40,556 bases of DNA from Solobacterium sp. (GTDB lineage Bacteria > Bacillota_I > Bacilli_A > Erysipelotrichales > Erysipelotrichaceae): the NCBI GenBank assembly GCA_017459725.1, contig JAFUCL010000009.1, positions 1 to 40,556 on the forward strand. Direction: 5' to 3'. Positions 31,931 through 40,556 of this stretch are shown here, in pieces (the stretch's first letter is position 1; each line of letters begins with the position of its first letter). The translations under genes were made by a program, and so were the position numbers. Under the pieces are notes generated by a model that saw only the letters and a program-made list of their open reading frames with translations, did not search any database and was not told the origin of the DNA.

Positions 31931-34900
31931 ATGATAGACCATTATAATGCGTTTATTTCATACAGACATGTGCCCCGTGACATCAGTGTGGCGGAGGAAG
32001 TGCAGCGGCAGCTGGAGCGTTTTCCGATTCCTGCAGCCATCCGCAAAAGCACCGGCATCTCCAAAATCGAACGTATCTTCCGTGACAAGGACGAACTGCC
32101 GATCAGCGCCAACCTGAGTGATGATATTGATTATGCCCTGAAGCACAGTGATTTTCTGATTGTCATCTGTTCACCGGCCGTGCTGGAAAGCCGCTGGGTG
32201 GAGCGTGAAATCGAGCTGTTCCTGGAAACCCATACAGAGCAGCAGGTGCTGACGGTTCTCTCGGAGGGTGATCCTTCCGAAGCGATACCTCCCAGGCTTC
32301 TGCAGAGAAGGGAAACGGTTACCCTGGAAGACGGATCGAAGCAGGAAGTCATGGTGCAGGCAGAACCGCTCTCCTGTGACTACAGACTGCCGTTCCGTGA
32401 GGCCAGAAAGAAGGAACTTCCGCGTCTGGCAGCGGTTATGCTTGGCTGTTCGTATGATGAGCTGGTCAACCGGGCAAGACAGTACCGCAACCGCAGGATT
32501 GCAGCCCTGGCATCGGTGCTGTTTGTTGCCGGAGCGGCGGCTGTCGGCTGGCTGCTCTACAGCAATGCGCGCATCAGCGAAAACCTGCGGCAGGCCTACA
32601 TCAACCAGTCGCATTATCTCGCCTCCGAATCGATGAAAGCACTGGACGATCAGGACCGTATTCTGGCCGCCCAGCTGGCCCTGGCAGCTCTGCCGAAAGA
32701 AGGTGAGGACAGACCGGTTATAGCCGAGGCGGAATTTGCCCTTGGTACTGCTGTAGGGGCCTTTACCACGCCGGGATCCACCGAATTCAGTGCCGTGCGC
32801 CGGTACGAGAACGGTACAGATATCCGGGATTTCATAGTCAGTCCCGACCGCAGTACGATTGCGCAGTTTGACGCGGATTATAAGCTGTCCGTAATTGATA
32901 TCGCCTCCGGTGATGTGCTCGGCACAAAGCAGTTTGATAATGAAATCAAGCTGCTGAAGGTATATGACAAAGGTGTGCTGATCGACGGCACGAATTATAC
33001 CGCCATGCTTGACTGGCAAAATGCGCAGCCGGTCTGGGAAAACAAAACAGATCATTTTACATGGAATCTGACGCTGTCCCAGGATACCGATCAGTACATT
33101 GCCTGCAACCGGACAGATGTATATGCCGTGGACTGCCTTACGGGTAAGGAAATCTGGTCGCTGCCGCTTCCGGAAATAGAGGAGAAATACGAACCGGAAA
33201 TAGCCATGCTGTACAGCGGCGGCAAGGCAGCCGTGATGGCTGAGGATTCGGAACATTTCCTTTCAAGGAAACAGATTATGTACCTGTCAGAGGATCCCGC
33301 TGAACGCACGTATGTGAAGCTGCCTTTTGATTTCTACGATGTTCTGCATGTCTGTGAAAACAGTGACGGGAATCTGGTCGTAACCGACCGTCTGGCCGGC
33401 GAGGATGAGACCAGCGGTCTCTTTGAAGCAATGTTCCTGTATGAAAGCTTCATGCGCTTCCGCTGTTTTGATCTGACGACAGGGGAAACCCTGTGGGATA
33501 TCCGGGTGCCGTATACACTGTACGGGTATGAGGATGTGCGCCGGCAGGTCTATAAGGATGCGGAAGGTGTGCAGCACAACGGGCTTGTCTGTACGGAAGC
33601 GAATGTGCAGGCAGTTGTGGACATAGATGCAGGGGTGCTGTTCAAACGGGTGGAGTGGCCCGGGGAAGTCGTGAATATCTATTCGTGTGATGAAAGAATG
33701 TTCCATTCGCTGCTTGCGGACGGCCGCATCGCCATGCTGTATTTCTACGAGGATATGTCTGCCTGCCGGAAATACTTCACGGATGATCTTCTCAAAGGAC
33801 ATCTCTGTGCAAACAAAGAGAGCGGTGACACCGGTATGCTTGTTCTGCCGGATGGTGAAAACTATCTGGTCAGGTATCAGATGGATATGTATGATACGGA
33901 CTATCATGAGTTTCCGGACATTGAATTGGGATCCACGCCGAATGCCATCGTTGAGGGGGATACGGCAGTATTTTTCGGCAGTGTGCCGGGAGAAGATACG
34001 GTCCGCATAATCGTTTATGATCTGGTGCAGGAGAAAGTCCGGTTTACATATGATCTGCCGGATCATTCCCATTACGGGATTGAAACAATGGCACTGACCC
34101 CGGACCGCCGGCACGCTTACATTTTTGATGATCAGTATTCCAGCTCCGAAGCAGTGGTGGTGGGACTGCAGGAAGAAAGCGTGGAAACATTTGCAATCAA
34201 GCCGGCAAAAAACGATATAAACTGGCAGATGTATGACCTCTCTGCATCGGGAACCGTGAGCTGGCTGGGACTGCGGGACAGACACTTTGTATACGGTAAA
34301 TGGCAGTACGGCGGGGAAGCACAGGAACGCGTATACGGGGAAACCGGCATGTATCCGCAGAAGCTGCATGTCTCTCCGGCAGGTACCGAGGCACTGGTTG
34401 TGCTGCAGGTTACCGGAAGGGACGCACCTGAATCAAGACTGATGAACCTTGAAGACGGCACAACCGTTAAACTGCGGAATATCACCGATAAAGATGATTA
34501 CTGGACGGCCTGGAGTGCAGACAGCACCATGGCGGCAGTCAGCGGCGAGGGCTTTATCCGTATATATGACAAACAGGGCAGACAGCTGACAGAGATTGAA
34601 ACGGATACCCAGCATCTCTGTGATATGGAATTCATGGACGGCGCTCTGTATGCGGCATACAGCGACGGCAGACTGATCCGCTGGTCACTGAGCGGTGAAA
34701 AGGAAAGACAGTATGATTTCTGGATCTACACCAACACGCGGAAACAGGATTTTGATTGGACCCGTGAGGGGAATACGCTGTATCTCGGGGCGGGCAGACT
34801 GATGAACATTCTGCAGCTTGACCAGAACCAGAGCAGTCTGTATATAACGGAAGCACTGGCTATGGACTATGCAGGACGCCGGGTGATTGTTTACCGGTCA

Positions 34901-35041
34901 GACAGCGTGGGAGGAACGAGCGGCTATAAGGCCGGCTGTTTCCCGCTGTATACGACAGAGGAACTGATTGCCAAAGGACAGGCACTGACCGCAGGCACAA
35001 CCATGAGTGATCAGCAGAAACAGACATACGGACTGGATTAA
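31931..35041 (+). CDS. Membrane-anchored TIR-domain protein with propeller-like ectodomain
   Basis: A 1036-residue protein. Residues about 5-180 are a TIR domain: YNAFISYRH (5-13), a BB-loop region RDKDELPISANL (51-62), LIVICSP, and SRWVEREIELF where Glu93 sits four after Trp89, the position of the catalytic Glu in NAD-cleaving TIRs. One membrane helix spans about 190-210. The following region carries the ASES...DRILAAQLALAAL helix common before WD40-type repeats, and the remaining 750 residues show repeated Asp/Trp/Gly-rich blade patterns (PQQ/WD40-like), with the propeller outside the cell if TIR is inside. The start is at 31931 (AGGTGG upstream), not an upstream in-frame ATG. Probably a sensor whose TIR output may be NAD cleavage or signalling; this is inferred. 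Confidence 0.8.
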   Translation: MIDHYNAFISYRHVPRDISVAEEVQRQLERFPIPAAIRKSTGISKIERIFRDKDELPISANLSDDIDYALKHSDFLIVICSPAVLESRWVEREIELFLETHTEQQVLTVLSEGDPSEAIPPRLLQRRETVTLEDGSKQEVMVQAEPLSCDYRLPFREARKKELPRLAAVMLGCSYDELVNRARQYRNRRIAALASVLFVAGAAAVGWLLYSNARISENLRQAYINQSHYLASESMKALDDQDRILAAQLALAALPKEGEDRPVIAEAEFALGTAVGAFTTPGSTEFSAVRRYENGTDIRDFIVSPDRSTIAQFDADYKLSVIDIASGDVLGTKQFDNEIKLLKVYDKGVLIDGTNYTAMLDWQNAQPVWENKTDHFTWNLTLSQDTDQYIACNRTDVYAVDCLTGKEIWSLPLPEIEEKYEPEIAMLYSGGKAAVMAEDSEHFLSRKQIMYLSEDPAERTYVKLPFDFYDVLHVCENSDGNLVVTDRLAGEDETSGLFEAMFLYESFMRFRCFDLTTGETLWDIRVPYTLYGYEDVRRQVYKDAEGVQHNGLVCTEANVQAVVDIDAGVLFKRVEWPGEVVNIYSCDERMFHSLLADGRIAMLYFYEDMSACRKYFTDDLLKGHLCANKESGDTGMLVLPDGENYLVRYQMDMYDTDYHEFPDIELGSTPNAIVEGDTAVFFGSVPGEDTVRIIVYDLVQEKVRFTYDLPDHSHYGIETMALTPDRRHAYIFDDQYSSSEAVVVGLQEESVETFAIKPAKNDINWQMYDLSASGTVSWLGLRDRHFVYGKWQYGGEAQERVYGETGMYPQKLHVSPAGTEALVVLQVTGRDAPESRLMNLEDGTTVKLRNITDKDDYWTAWSADSTMAAVSGEGFIRIYDKQGRQLTEIETDTQHLCDMEFMDGALYAAYSDGRLIRWSLSGEKERQYDFWIYTNTRKQDFDWTREGNTLYLGAGRLMNILQLDQNQSSLYITEALAMDYAGRRVIVYRSDSVGGTSGYKAGCFPLYTTEELIAKGQALTAGTTMSDQQKQTYGLD

Positions 35042-35095
35042 ATAACAAACACAGGTAGTATAATTTGGCTGTATAAAGGAAAGAGGACAGGGGAA

Positions 35096-36202
35096 ATGAA
35101 AATATCACTTGAGCATCTGACCAAGAAGTTTCCTAACCGGAACCGGAAGGAAGGCGGTTTTGTCACCGCGGTCAATGATTTTGATTTTGTGATTCCCGAC
35201 GGCAAGCTTGTGGGTCTGCTGGGACCTTCGGGCTGCGGCAAAAGCACTATGCTGAATATGATCTGCGGACTGGAGAAACCGACCTCTGGCAGAATCTATT
35301 TCGGGGAAGACGATGTGACGGATCTGCCGCCGGAGAACCGCGGTGTTGGCATGGTCTTTCAGAGCTATGCACTGTATCCGCATCTGACCGTGCGTCAGAA
35401 CATCATGTTCCCGCTTGAGAATCTGAAGGGAAAGGACAAACTGACCAAAGCCGAGATGGAGGAGAAAGTCCTCGAAGCCGCAAGACTTGTGCAGATCGAA
35501 CGGCTGATGGAAAGACGTCCCAGCGAGATGTCCGGCGGACAGCAGCAGCGTGTAGCCATTGCCAGAGCCCTGGTCAAGAAACCGAAGGTGCTTCTGCTTG
35601 ATGAACCGCTGTCCAACCTGGACGCAAGACTCCGCCTGCAGACCCGTGAAGAGATCCGCAGAATCCAGCGTGAGACGCAGATCACCACCGTCTTTGTCAC
35701 CCATGACCAGGAGGAGGCCATGTCCATCTCGGATATGATCGTGGTCATGGAAGCGGGTGTTCTGCAGCAGATCGGCAAACCGCAGGAAGTATACGATGAT
35801 CCCGTGAATCTGTTTGTGGCCAAGTTCCTCGGCACCCCGGCCATCAATGTCTTTGAGGGTGAGATCAGAAACGGAATGCTCTGCATCGGGGATGAAGCAG
35901 TGCTGAAAACCAATCTCAGGGAAGACCGCAGGGTCTGGACCGGTATCCGTCCGGAAGGCTTTATCCTGCAGGAAGACGGTCCGTTCTCCTGTGAGATGAT
36001 CCGCATGGAAGTCATGGGCAGGGACACCAGTGTTGTCTGCCGCCATCCGCTGTGTGAAGCAGAAACCGTACGTGCCATTGTACCGACGGAAAGCAAAGTG
36101 GATGATGATGCGGAGAGAGTCAGATTTGCCCTGAAGCCGTTCAAGGTGGAGCTGTTTGACTGGGACACCAGAAAACGGATCCGGTTTGAAACGGAGGAAT
36201 GA
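35096..36202 (+). CDS. CUT1 ABC importer, ATPase (UgpC/MalK-like)
   Basis: A 368-residue ATPase with Walker A GPSGCGKST (43-51), signature SGGQQQR from residue 146, Walker B LLLDEP with Asp169-Glu170, H-loop VFVTHDQEEA, and a C-terminal OB-type regulatory domain (FVAKFLGTPAINVFEGEI). Such ATPases power sugar or glycerol-phosphate importers. AGGACAGGGG lies ahead of the ATG, with a TATAAT at 35059-35064. First of four genes; the permease starts 3 bp after the stop. Confidence 0.93.
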   Translation: MKISLEHLTKKFPNRNRKEGGFVTAVNDFDFVIPDGKLVGLLGPSGCGKSTMLNMICGLEKPTSGRIYFGEDDVTDLPPENRGVGMVFQSYALYPHLTVRQNIMFPLENLKGKDKLTKAEMEEKVLEAARLVQIERLMERRPSEMSGGQQQRVAIARALVKKPKVLLLDEPLSNLDARLRLQTREEIRRIQRETQITTVFVTHDQEEAMSISDMIVVMEAGVLQQIGKPQEVYDDPVNLFVAKFLGTPAINVFEGEIRNGMLCIGDEAVLKTNLREDRRVWTGIRPEGFILQEDGPFSCEMIRMEVMGRDTSVVCRHPLCEAETVRAIVPTESKVDDDAERVRFALKPFKVELFDWDTRKRIRFETEE

Positions 36203-36205
36203 GCT

Positions 36206-37099
36206 ATGAGTGAGAATAACCGGAAGGCCTGGCTGTATCTTCTGCCGGCAATCCTGTTCCTCGGCGTATTCATGGTTTATCCGCTTCTTGATGTACTGGT
36301 GTATTCGCTTGAGGAAGGATACAACTTTGCTTCACAGACATACCGCGGTGTCGGTCTGTTCAACTTCTCCTATGTTCTGCATGACCCGTATTTCATGCAG
36401 GCAGTCAAAAATACATTCATACTCGTCATCTTCACCGTACCGGTATCCACGGGACTGGCGCTGCTCATTGCCCTTGGTCTTAATTCCATACCGCGGCTGA
36501 AGGACTTCTTCCAGACGGTCTTCTTCCTGCCGTATGTGACCAATACACTGGCAGTAGGTCTTGTCTTCATGATCCTGTTCAAGAAGACACCGTACTCAGA
36601 CGGCTTTGTCAATCTGCTCATAGAGATGCTGGGCGGTCAGCCGGTGGACTTTATCGAAGGTCCGTACTGGGCAAAGATGACAGTTATGAGCTTCTATACG
36701 ATCTGGATCGTGCTTCCGTTCAAGATCCTGATTCTGACAAGTGCGCTTGCCTCGGTGGATCAGAATCTGTACAAGGCAGCCAAGGTGGACGGCACTTCAC
36801 CGTTCCGCATCTTCCGGAAGATCACACTGCCGATGATTTCACCGATGATTTTCTATCTGGTTATCACCGGCTTTATCGGCGCGTTCAAAGCATACAGCGA
36901 TGTCGTTGCCATATTCGGCACCAACCTCAACGCTGCCGGCATGAATACGATTGTCGGTTATGTCTATGACATGCTGTACGGAGACAGCGGCGGTTATCCG
37001 TCCTACGCTTCCGCAGCAGCCCTGATCCTGTTTGCCATCGTTCTGACCATTACATGCATCAACCTGCTGGTTTCCCGGAAGAAAGTCTACCATGCGTGA
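36206..37099 (+). CDS. CUT1 ABC importer, permease A (UgpA/MalF-like)
   Basis: A 297-residue polytopic permease with six likely helices. The EAA loop that docks to the ATPase is present as YKAAKVDGTSPFRIFRKIT, and the start is FLGVFMVYPLLDVLVYSL. GGAGGA lies at the end of the ATPase gene, 3 bp separating the two. It pairs with the next permease. Confidence 0.92.
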   Translation: MSENNRKAWLYLLPAILFLGVFMVYPLLDVLVYSLEEGYNFASQTYRGVGLFNFSYVLHDPYFMQAVKNTFILVIFTVPVSTGLALLIALGLNSIPRLKDFFQTVFFLPYVTNTLAVGLVFMILFKKTPYSDGFVNLLIEMLGGQPVDFIEGPYWAKMTVMSFYTIWIVLPFKILILTSALASVDQNLYKAAKVDGTSPFRIFRKITLPMISPMIFYLVITGFIGAFKAYSDVVAIFGTNLNAAGMNTIVGYVYDMLYGDSGGYPSYASAAALILFAIVLTITCINLLVSRKKVYHA

Positions 37100-37109
37100 G
37101 GTGAGTGCT

Positions 37110-37985
37110 ATGTCGGAAAGAAACGAGTTTGAAAGAATAGAGAGGAGTGCCCGCACCCGCCGGCATGTCCGCTTAACAATTACGTATATTCTGCTGGGGA
37201 TCTGGGCACTGGTTGTCCTGTTCCCGTTCTACTGGATGGTGCTGACCTCCGTTAAGGAATACGGTGCCTACAATGCGGAATTCTACCCGAAGCTGTATAC
37301 GCTTGCCCCGACCCTGGCCAATTACCGTGAAGCATTTACGGCAGTGGATCTCGGCCGGTACTTTGTCAACACACTGATCTTTACACTGCTGACCAGCGGA
37401 CTCATGCTGGTGGTGACGGTGCTGGCGGCATTTGCATTCTCCCGGCTTGAATTCCGCGGCAAGAATCTGCTGTTCACACTGTTCCTGGCATTGATGATGA
37501 TTCCGTATGAACTGGTCATCATCACCAACTTCGTGACGATCACGGGTCTCGGTCTGCGCAATACCTTTGCCGGACTGATCCTGCCTTCGGTTACCTCTGT
37601 CTTCTACATTTACCTGCTGAAGGAAAACTTCGAGCTGATCCCGGATGAGCTGTATAAAGCAGCCAAGGTGGACGGCACCAGCGACCTCAAGTATCTGCTG
37701 AAGGTCATGATTCCGATCACCCGGCCTACCATTGTTACAGTCATGATCCTGAAGGTCATTGAATGCTGGAACAGCTATGTATGGCCGCGCCTGATCACCG
37801 ACAGTCCGAAGTACTTCCTGGTATCCAACGGTATTCAGGAAATCCGTGAGAACGGCTTCGGCAGAGACAACATACCTGCCATGATGGCTGCGGTTGTCGT
37901 GATCTCCGTACCGCTGATCATTCTCTTCCTGGTCTTCCACAAAAAGATCATGGAAGGCGTATCGAGAGGAGGCACCAAGGGATGA
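37110..37985 (+). CDS. CUT1 ABC importer, permease E (UgpE/MalG-like)
   Basis: A 291-residue permease with six likely helices, PFYWMVLTSVKEYGAY at the first and the docking loop YKAAKVDGTSDLKYLLKV. An ATG at 37092 overlaps the upstream gene, but GAGGTGA at 37098-37104 fits the ATG at 37110 better. It overlaps the receptor gene by 4 bp (ATGA). Confidence 0.9.
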   Translation: MSERNEFERIERSARTRRHVRLTITYILLGIWALVVLFPFYWMVLTSVKEYGAYNAEFYPKLYTLAPTLANYREAFTAVDLGRYFVNTLIFTLLTSGLMLVVTVLAAFAFSRLEFRGKNLLFTLFLALMMIPYELVIITNFVTITGLGLRNTFAGLILPSVTSVFYIYLLKENFELIPDELYKAAKVDGTSDLKYLLKVMIPITRPTIVTVMILKVIECWNSYVWPRLITDSPKYFLVSNGIQEIRENGFGRDNIPAMMAAVVVISVPLIILFLVFHKKIMEGVSRGGTKG

Positions 37986-39583
37986 AACTCAGAAAGATAC
38001 TGCTGTGTCTGCTTCTGTGTGCAGGGGTGATCCTGCCGGGAAGCGGATGCCACGGTTCAAGAGGCCTGGATGCCTTTGTGCTTCCGGAACAGTTTGATGA
38101 GAGCAGGGAATATGAACTCATGTTCTGGGCCAAGAATGATACCAACAAGACCCAGGTCAATATTTACGAGAATGCCATTGCGGAATTCGAAAAGCTGTAT
38201 CCGAACATTCACATCAATGTGCGCTTCTACACGGATTACGGCAAAATCTACAACGATGTCATTACCAATATTGCCACCCAGACAACCCCGAATATATGCA
38301 TTACCTATCCCGACCATATCGCCACATATATGACCGGCGACAATGTGGTTGTTCCTTTGGATGATCTGTTTGCGGATGAGCAGTACGGACTGGGCGGCAG
38401 TGCCCTGCGTTTCGATGGTCCTGCCCAGGATGAAGTCGTGCCGCAGTTCCTGCAGGAATGTCAGATCGGCGGTGTCCATTATGCGCTTCCGTACATGCGT
38501 TCCACCGAGGCTCTGTATATCAATAAGACTTATGTAGAAAAGCTCGGCTATACGATCCCGGATGAGATTACCTGGGACTGGATCTTTGAGGTTGCGGACA
38601 AGGCTGCCGAGAAGGACAGTGACGGTACGTTTAAACTGAACGGACAGAAGGTTATGCTGCCGTTCATATACAAGTCCACGGACAACATGATGATCCAGAT
38701 GCTGAAGCAGAAGAATGCGGGCTACTCGGATGCGGAAGGGAACATTGAGATCTTCAATGATACAACCACCGAAATGCTGCAGATGATTGCCGAACATACC
38801 GGCACCGGCGGTTTCTCCACATTCAAGATTTCCGGATATCCGGCCAACTTCCTGAATGCAGGACAGTGCATCTTTGCGGTTGACTCCACAGCCGGTTCCA
38901 CCTGGATGGGCAGTGATGCACCGCTGGTGGATATCCCGGAAGAAAAGATCGTTCAGTTTGAAACGGAAGTGCGCATGGTGCCGCAGTTTGATCCTGCCCA
39001 TCCGCAGATGATCTCCCAGGGACCTTCCGTCTGTATCTTCAACAAGCGTGATCCGCAGGAAGTGCTCGCAGCCTGGCTGTTTACACAGTATCTTCTTACA
39101 GATGATGTGCAGATCAGCTATGCCGAGACTGAGGGATACATCCCGGTGACATCAAAGGCGCAGAACACGGATACGTATCAGAAGTATCTCGCTGATATCG
39201 GTAAAGACGATGCGCATTATGAGGTCAAGATCAAAGCCAGCCAGCTGCTTCTCGACAACACGGAAAACACCTTTGTGACGCCGGTCTTCAACGGCTCCAC
39301 GTCGCTGCGTGATGCGGCAGGGCAGATGATCGAAAACACCACCAAGGCCGTGCGCAGAAACCAGACGGTCGATGATGCTTTCTTCACCAAGCTCTATGCG
39401 GATATGAATTCGCTGTACAGACTGGATCAGAAGAACACATCCGCTGCCGGCAGTGAAACCGACCTCGGTCCGCTGCCTTCAACAGCCAAAGCATTGCTTG
39501 GCGGTTTGGCAGGCGCCTGGGTGCTGATCATTGTGTATGTCGCATACGGATTCCTGAAAGAAAGGAAGCGCAGAAGTGCATAA
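37982..39583 (+). CDS. CUT1 ABC importer, substrate-binding lipoprotein with C-terminal membrane anchor
   Basis: A 533-residue family-1-type solute-binding protein: ELMFWAKNDTNKTQ at the first strand, FEKLYPNIHINV, YINKTYVEKLG and AAWLFTQYLL as conserved points. An N-terminal lipoprotein signal (GSGC; Cys23) gives one anchor. Unusually, the chain ends in a strongly hydrophobic helix (residues about 506-527, LLGGLAGAWVLIIVYVAYGFL) followed by KERKRR, typical of a stop-transfer anchor. This could fix it near the permeases. Which sugar or polyol is carried is not readable. Confidence 0.88.
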   Translation: MKLRKILLCLLLCAGVILPGSGCHGSRGLDAFVLPEQFDESREYELMFWAKNDTNKTQVNIYENAIAEFEKLYPNIHINVRFYTDYGKIYNDVITNIATQTTPNICITYPDHIATYMTGDNVVVPLDDLFADEQYGLGGSALRFDGPAQDEVVPQFLQECQIGGVHYALPYMRSTEALYINKTYVEKLGYTIPDEITWDWIFEVADKAAEKDSDGTFKLNGQKVMLPFIYKSTDNMMIQMLKQKNAGYSDAEGNIEIFNDTTTEMLQMIAEHTGTGGFSTFKISGYPANFLNAGQCIFAVDSTAGSTWMGSDAPLVDIPEEKIVQFETEVRMVPQFDPAHPQMISQGPSVCIFNKRDPQEVLAAWLFTQYLLTDDVQISYAETEGYIPVTSKAQNTDTYQKYLADIGKDDAHYEVKIKASQLLLDNTENTFVTPVFNGSTSLRDAAGQMIENTTKAVRRNQTVDDAFFTKLYADMNSLYRLDQKNTSAAGSETDLGPLPSTAKALLGGLAGAWVLIIVYVAYGFLKERKRRSA

Positions 39584-39612
39584 CCTGTCTGCGCTGCATA
39601 CGAATTAAGAGT

Positions 39613-39650
39613 TATAATAACAGGGTATCAGGGGCGAAGCCCCACAGGAG
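39613..39650 (+). promoter_or_regulatory. Promoter -10 and leader hairpin of the terminal lipoprotein gene
   Basis: A TATAAT (39613-39618) is followed by a GC-rich hairpin GGGGC-GAA-GCCCC (39631-39643) that ends only 2 bases before CAGGAGGA. If transcription starts near 39625, the hairpin is close to the 5' end and next to the ribosome site. Confidence 0.5.
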
Positions 39651-39657
39651 GAAAGAA

Positions 39658-40383
39658 ATGAAAAGAATCAGTAACATTTGTCTTGCGGCGCTGCTGGTTT
39701 TTGCGGCAGGCTGCGAAGGCGGCTCTTCTGCCGGACCGGACACAAAGAAGTCAGAAGGTGTCATGACCTATGCCGAGTATGACGCTGCTGCAGAAGATGC
39801 AGAAGTAACCATCGAAGCATATGTTCAGGCAAAGCAGGGCTGGTGGGAAGGCACTGCCTCACTCTACACACAGGACGCTGACGGCGCTTACTTCGTCTAT
39901 TCAATGCCCTGCACCGAAGAGGAATACAACAAGATCGGTGCCGGTCAGAAGATCAAGGTATCCGGATACAAGGGTGCCTTCAACGGCGAAATCGAAGTAA
40001 AGGATGTCACTGCATTTGAAATCGAAAAGGGCACATGGACAGCTCCGGCAAAGGATGTTACATCCCTGCTCGGCACAGATGATCTGATCAAGTCCATGAA
40101 CCAGTTCGTTTCCTTCAAGGGAATGACAATTGAAGATTCCAACGGTTCCGCATTCCTCTATAAGTGGGATGGTTCCGGTGCAGAAGGCGATGACCTGTAC
40201 TTCAATGCCTCCCTGAACGGCAAGACATACACATTCACGGTTGAATCCTATCTGTGTGACCAGAACACCGATGTGTACAAAGCAGTCAAGAACCTGAAGG
40301 TCGGCGATACAGTTGATATGGAAGGCTTCCTGTACTGGTATGAGGGAATGAACCCGCACATCACCAAAGTTACCGTTAAGTAA
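39658..40383 (+). CDS. Lipoprotein, possible OB-fold, unknown function
   Basis: A 241-residue protein; the lipobox AAGC predicts lipidation at Cys19. The mature part is beta-rich with repeated patterns (VTIEAYVQAKQGWWEG, IGAGQKIKVSGYKG, LKVGDTVDMEGFLYWY) suggestive of two nucleic-acid-like OB folds, as seen in some surface lipoproteins. Function unknown. It lies 74 bp after the importer receptor gene, with its own -10 and terminator. Confidence 0.8.
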   Translation: MKRISNICLAALLVFAAGCEGGSSAGPDTKKSEGVMTYAEYDAAAEDAEVTIEAYVQAKQGWWEGTASLYTQDADGAYFVYSMPCTEEEYNKIGAGQKIKVSGYKGAFNGEIEVKDVTAFEIEKGTWTAPAKDVTSLLGTDDLIKSMNQFVSFKGMTIEDSNGSAFLYKWDGSGAEGDDLYFNASLNGKTYTFTVESYLCDQNTDVYKAVKNLKVGDTVDMEGFLYWYEGMNPHITKVTVK

Positions 40384-40396
40384 CAGAAGACAAGCA

Positions 40397-40419
40397 AAGG
40401 CCCCTGCGAGGGGCCTTTT
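40397..40419 (+). terminator. Rho-independent terminator
   Basis: An 8-bp-class stem AGGCCCC/GGGGCCT with loop TGCGA and TTTT after it, 13 bp past the lipoprotein stop. Confidence 0.9.
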
Positions 40420-40488
40420 CGTTCGTCCTAGTGGACTGTTGAGCACAAAAGGACTGTAGAAAAGAAGCAGGAAGAAAAGTGTGCGAAA

Positions 40489-40515
40489 CAAAAAAACCAC
40501 CCGCTTGGCGGGTGG
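40489..40515 (-). terminator. Minus-strand Rho-independent terminator of an off-window gene
   Basis: A perfect 8-bp GC-rich stem CCACCCGC/GCGGGTGG with a 3-nt loop, followed on the minus strand by seven T. It must end a transcript entering from beyond the right edge. Confidence 0.85.
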
Positions 40516-40521
40516 ATGGAC

Positions 40522-40548
40522 AGGTGCTTCTTGTAGAAAGAAGCACCT
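40522..40548 (-). other. Perfect 11-bp hairpin beside the terminator
   Basis: AGGTGCTTCTT (40522-40532) pairs perfectly with AAGAAGCACCT (40538-40548) around a 5-nt loop. On the minus strand it lies 6 bp upstream of the terminator stem at 40489-40515, giving two consecutive hairpins at the end of the incoming transcript. Confidence 0.7.
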
Positions 40549-40556
40549 CATCAAAA

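Noticed and set aside
32171..34369. Two long minus-strand frames (361 and 360 codons) opposite the TIR gene
   Set aside because: They are antisense shadows of the plus-strand gene, with no ribosome site or recognisable domain.

Overview
The window reads as a chromosomal segment of an anaerobic, gut-type Bacillota (Firmicutes), possibly of the Erysipelotrichia. The grounds are strong AGGAGG-type ribosome sites, many lipoproteins, a rubredoxin, a K+-dependent-type membrane pyrophosphatase, a clostripain-family protease and two sugar-type ABC importers. The taxonomic call is an inference; there is no rRNA or other marker here. I see no transposon, prophage, CRISPR array or rRNA.

Layout. 1-4.8 kb: tRNA-Trp and tRNA-Glu (minus strand); a uridine phosphorylase gene 7 bp ahead of a large DUF262/DUF1524-type (GmrSD-like) nuclease gene; mutY (minus) and tRNA-Gly. 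4.8-10.2 kb: surface proteins on the minus strand, namely a 1195-residue clostripain/leucine-rich-repeat lipoprotein and a MucBP-like secreted protein; also a 49-residue membrane protein, an elaborate RNA-hairpin region and a small membrane protein. 10.4-14.4 kb: membrane pyrophosphatase, a lipoprotein overlapping a CPBP protease, and a small cytosolic protein. 14.4-15.9 kb: a 40-residue ORF with its own promoter, structured leader and terminator, then 1-phosphofructokinase.

16-25.9 kb looks like one metabolic locus: an Old-Yellow-Enzyme/2,4-dienoyl-CoA-reductase-like flavoprotein with a SnoaL-like partner, a convergent AraC regulator, a CUT2-type importer (ATPase, permease, lipoprotein receptor, second permease) and a GH78-like glycosidase. 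The second permease is broken by what looks like one missing A in a run of A. A plausible reading is uptake, deglycosylation and reduction of a glycosylated unsaturated compound; this is inference.

25.9-31.8 kb: MATE exporter, lipoprotein, an esterase-fold protein without its catalytic serine directly ahead of an apparently intact type-B carboxylesterase, a methyltransferase and a rubredoxin. 31.9-35.0 kb: a membrane-anchored TIR protein with a large propeller-like ectodomain. 35.1-39.6 kb: a CUT1-type importer (ATPase, two permeases, receptor) whose receptor has both a lipid anchor and a C-terminal membrane segment. 39.7 kb to the end: a lipoprotein, its terminator, and a minus-strand hairpin/terminator pair that belongs to a transcript entering from outside the window.

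The candidates for something undescribed are the 40-residue gene, the overlapping-hairpin region at 9.7-9.8 kb, the esterase pair, the TIR-propeller receptor, and the nuclease with a basic tail.
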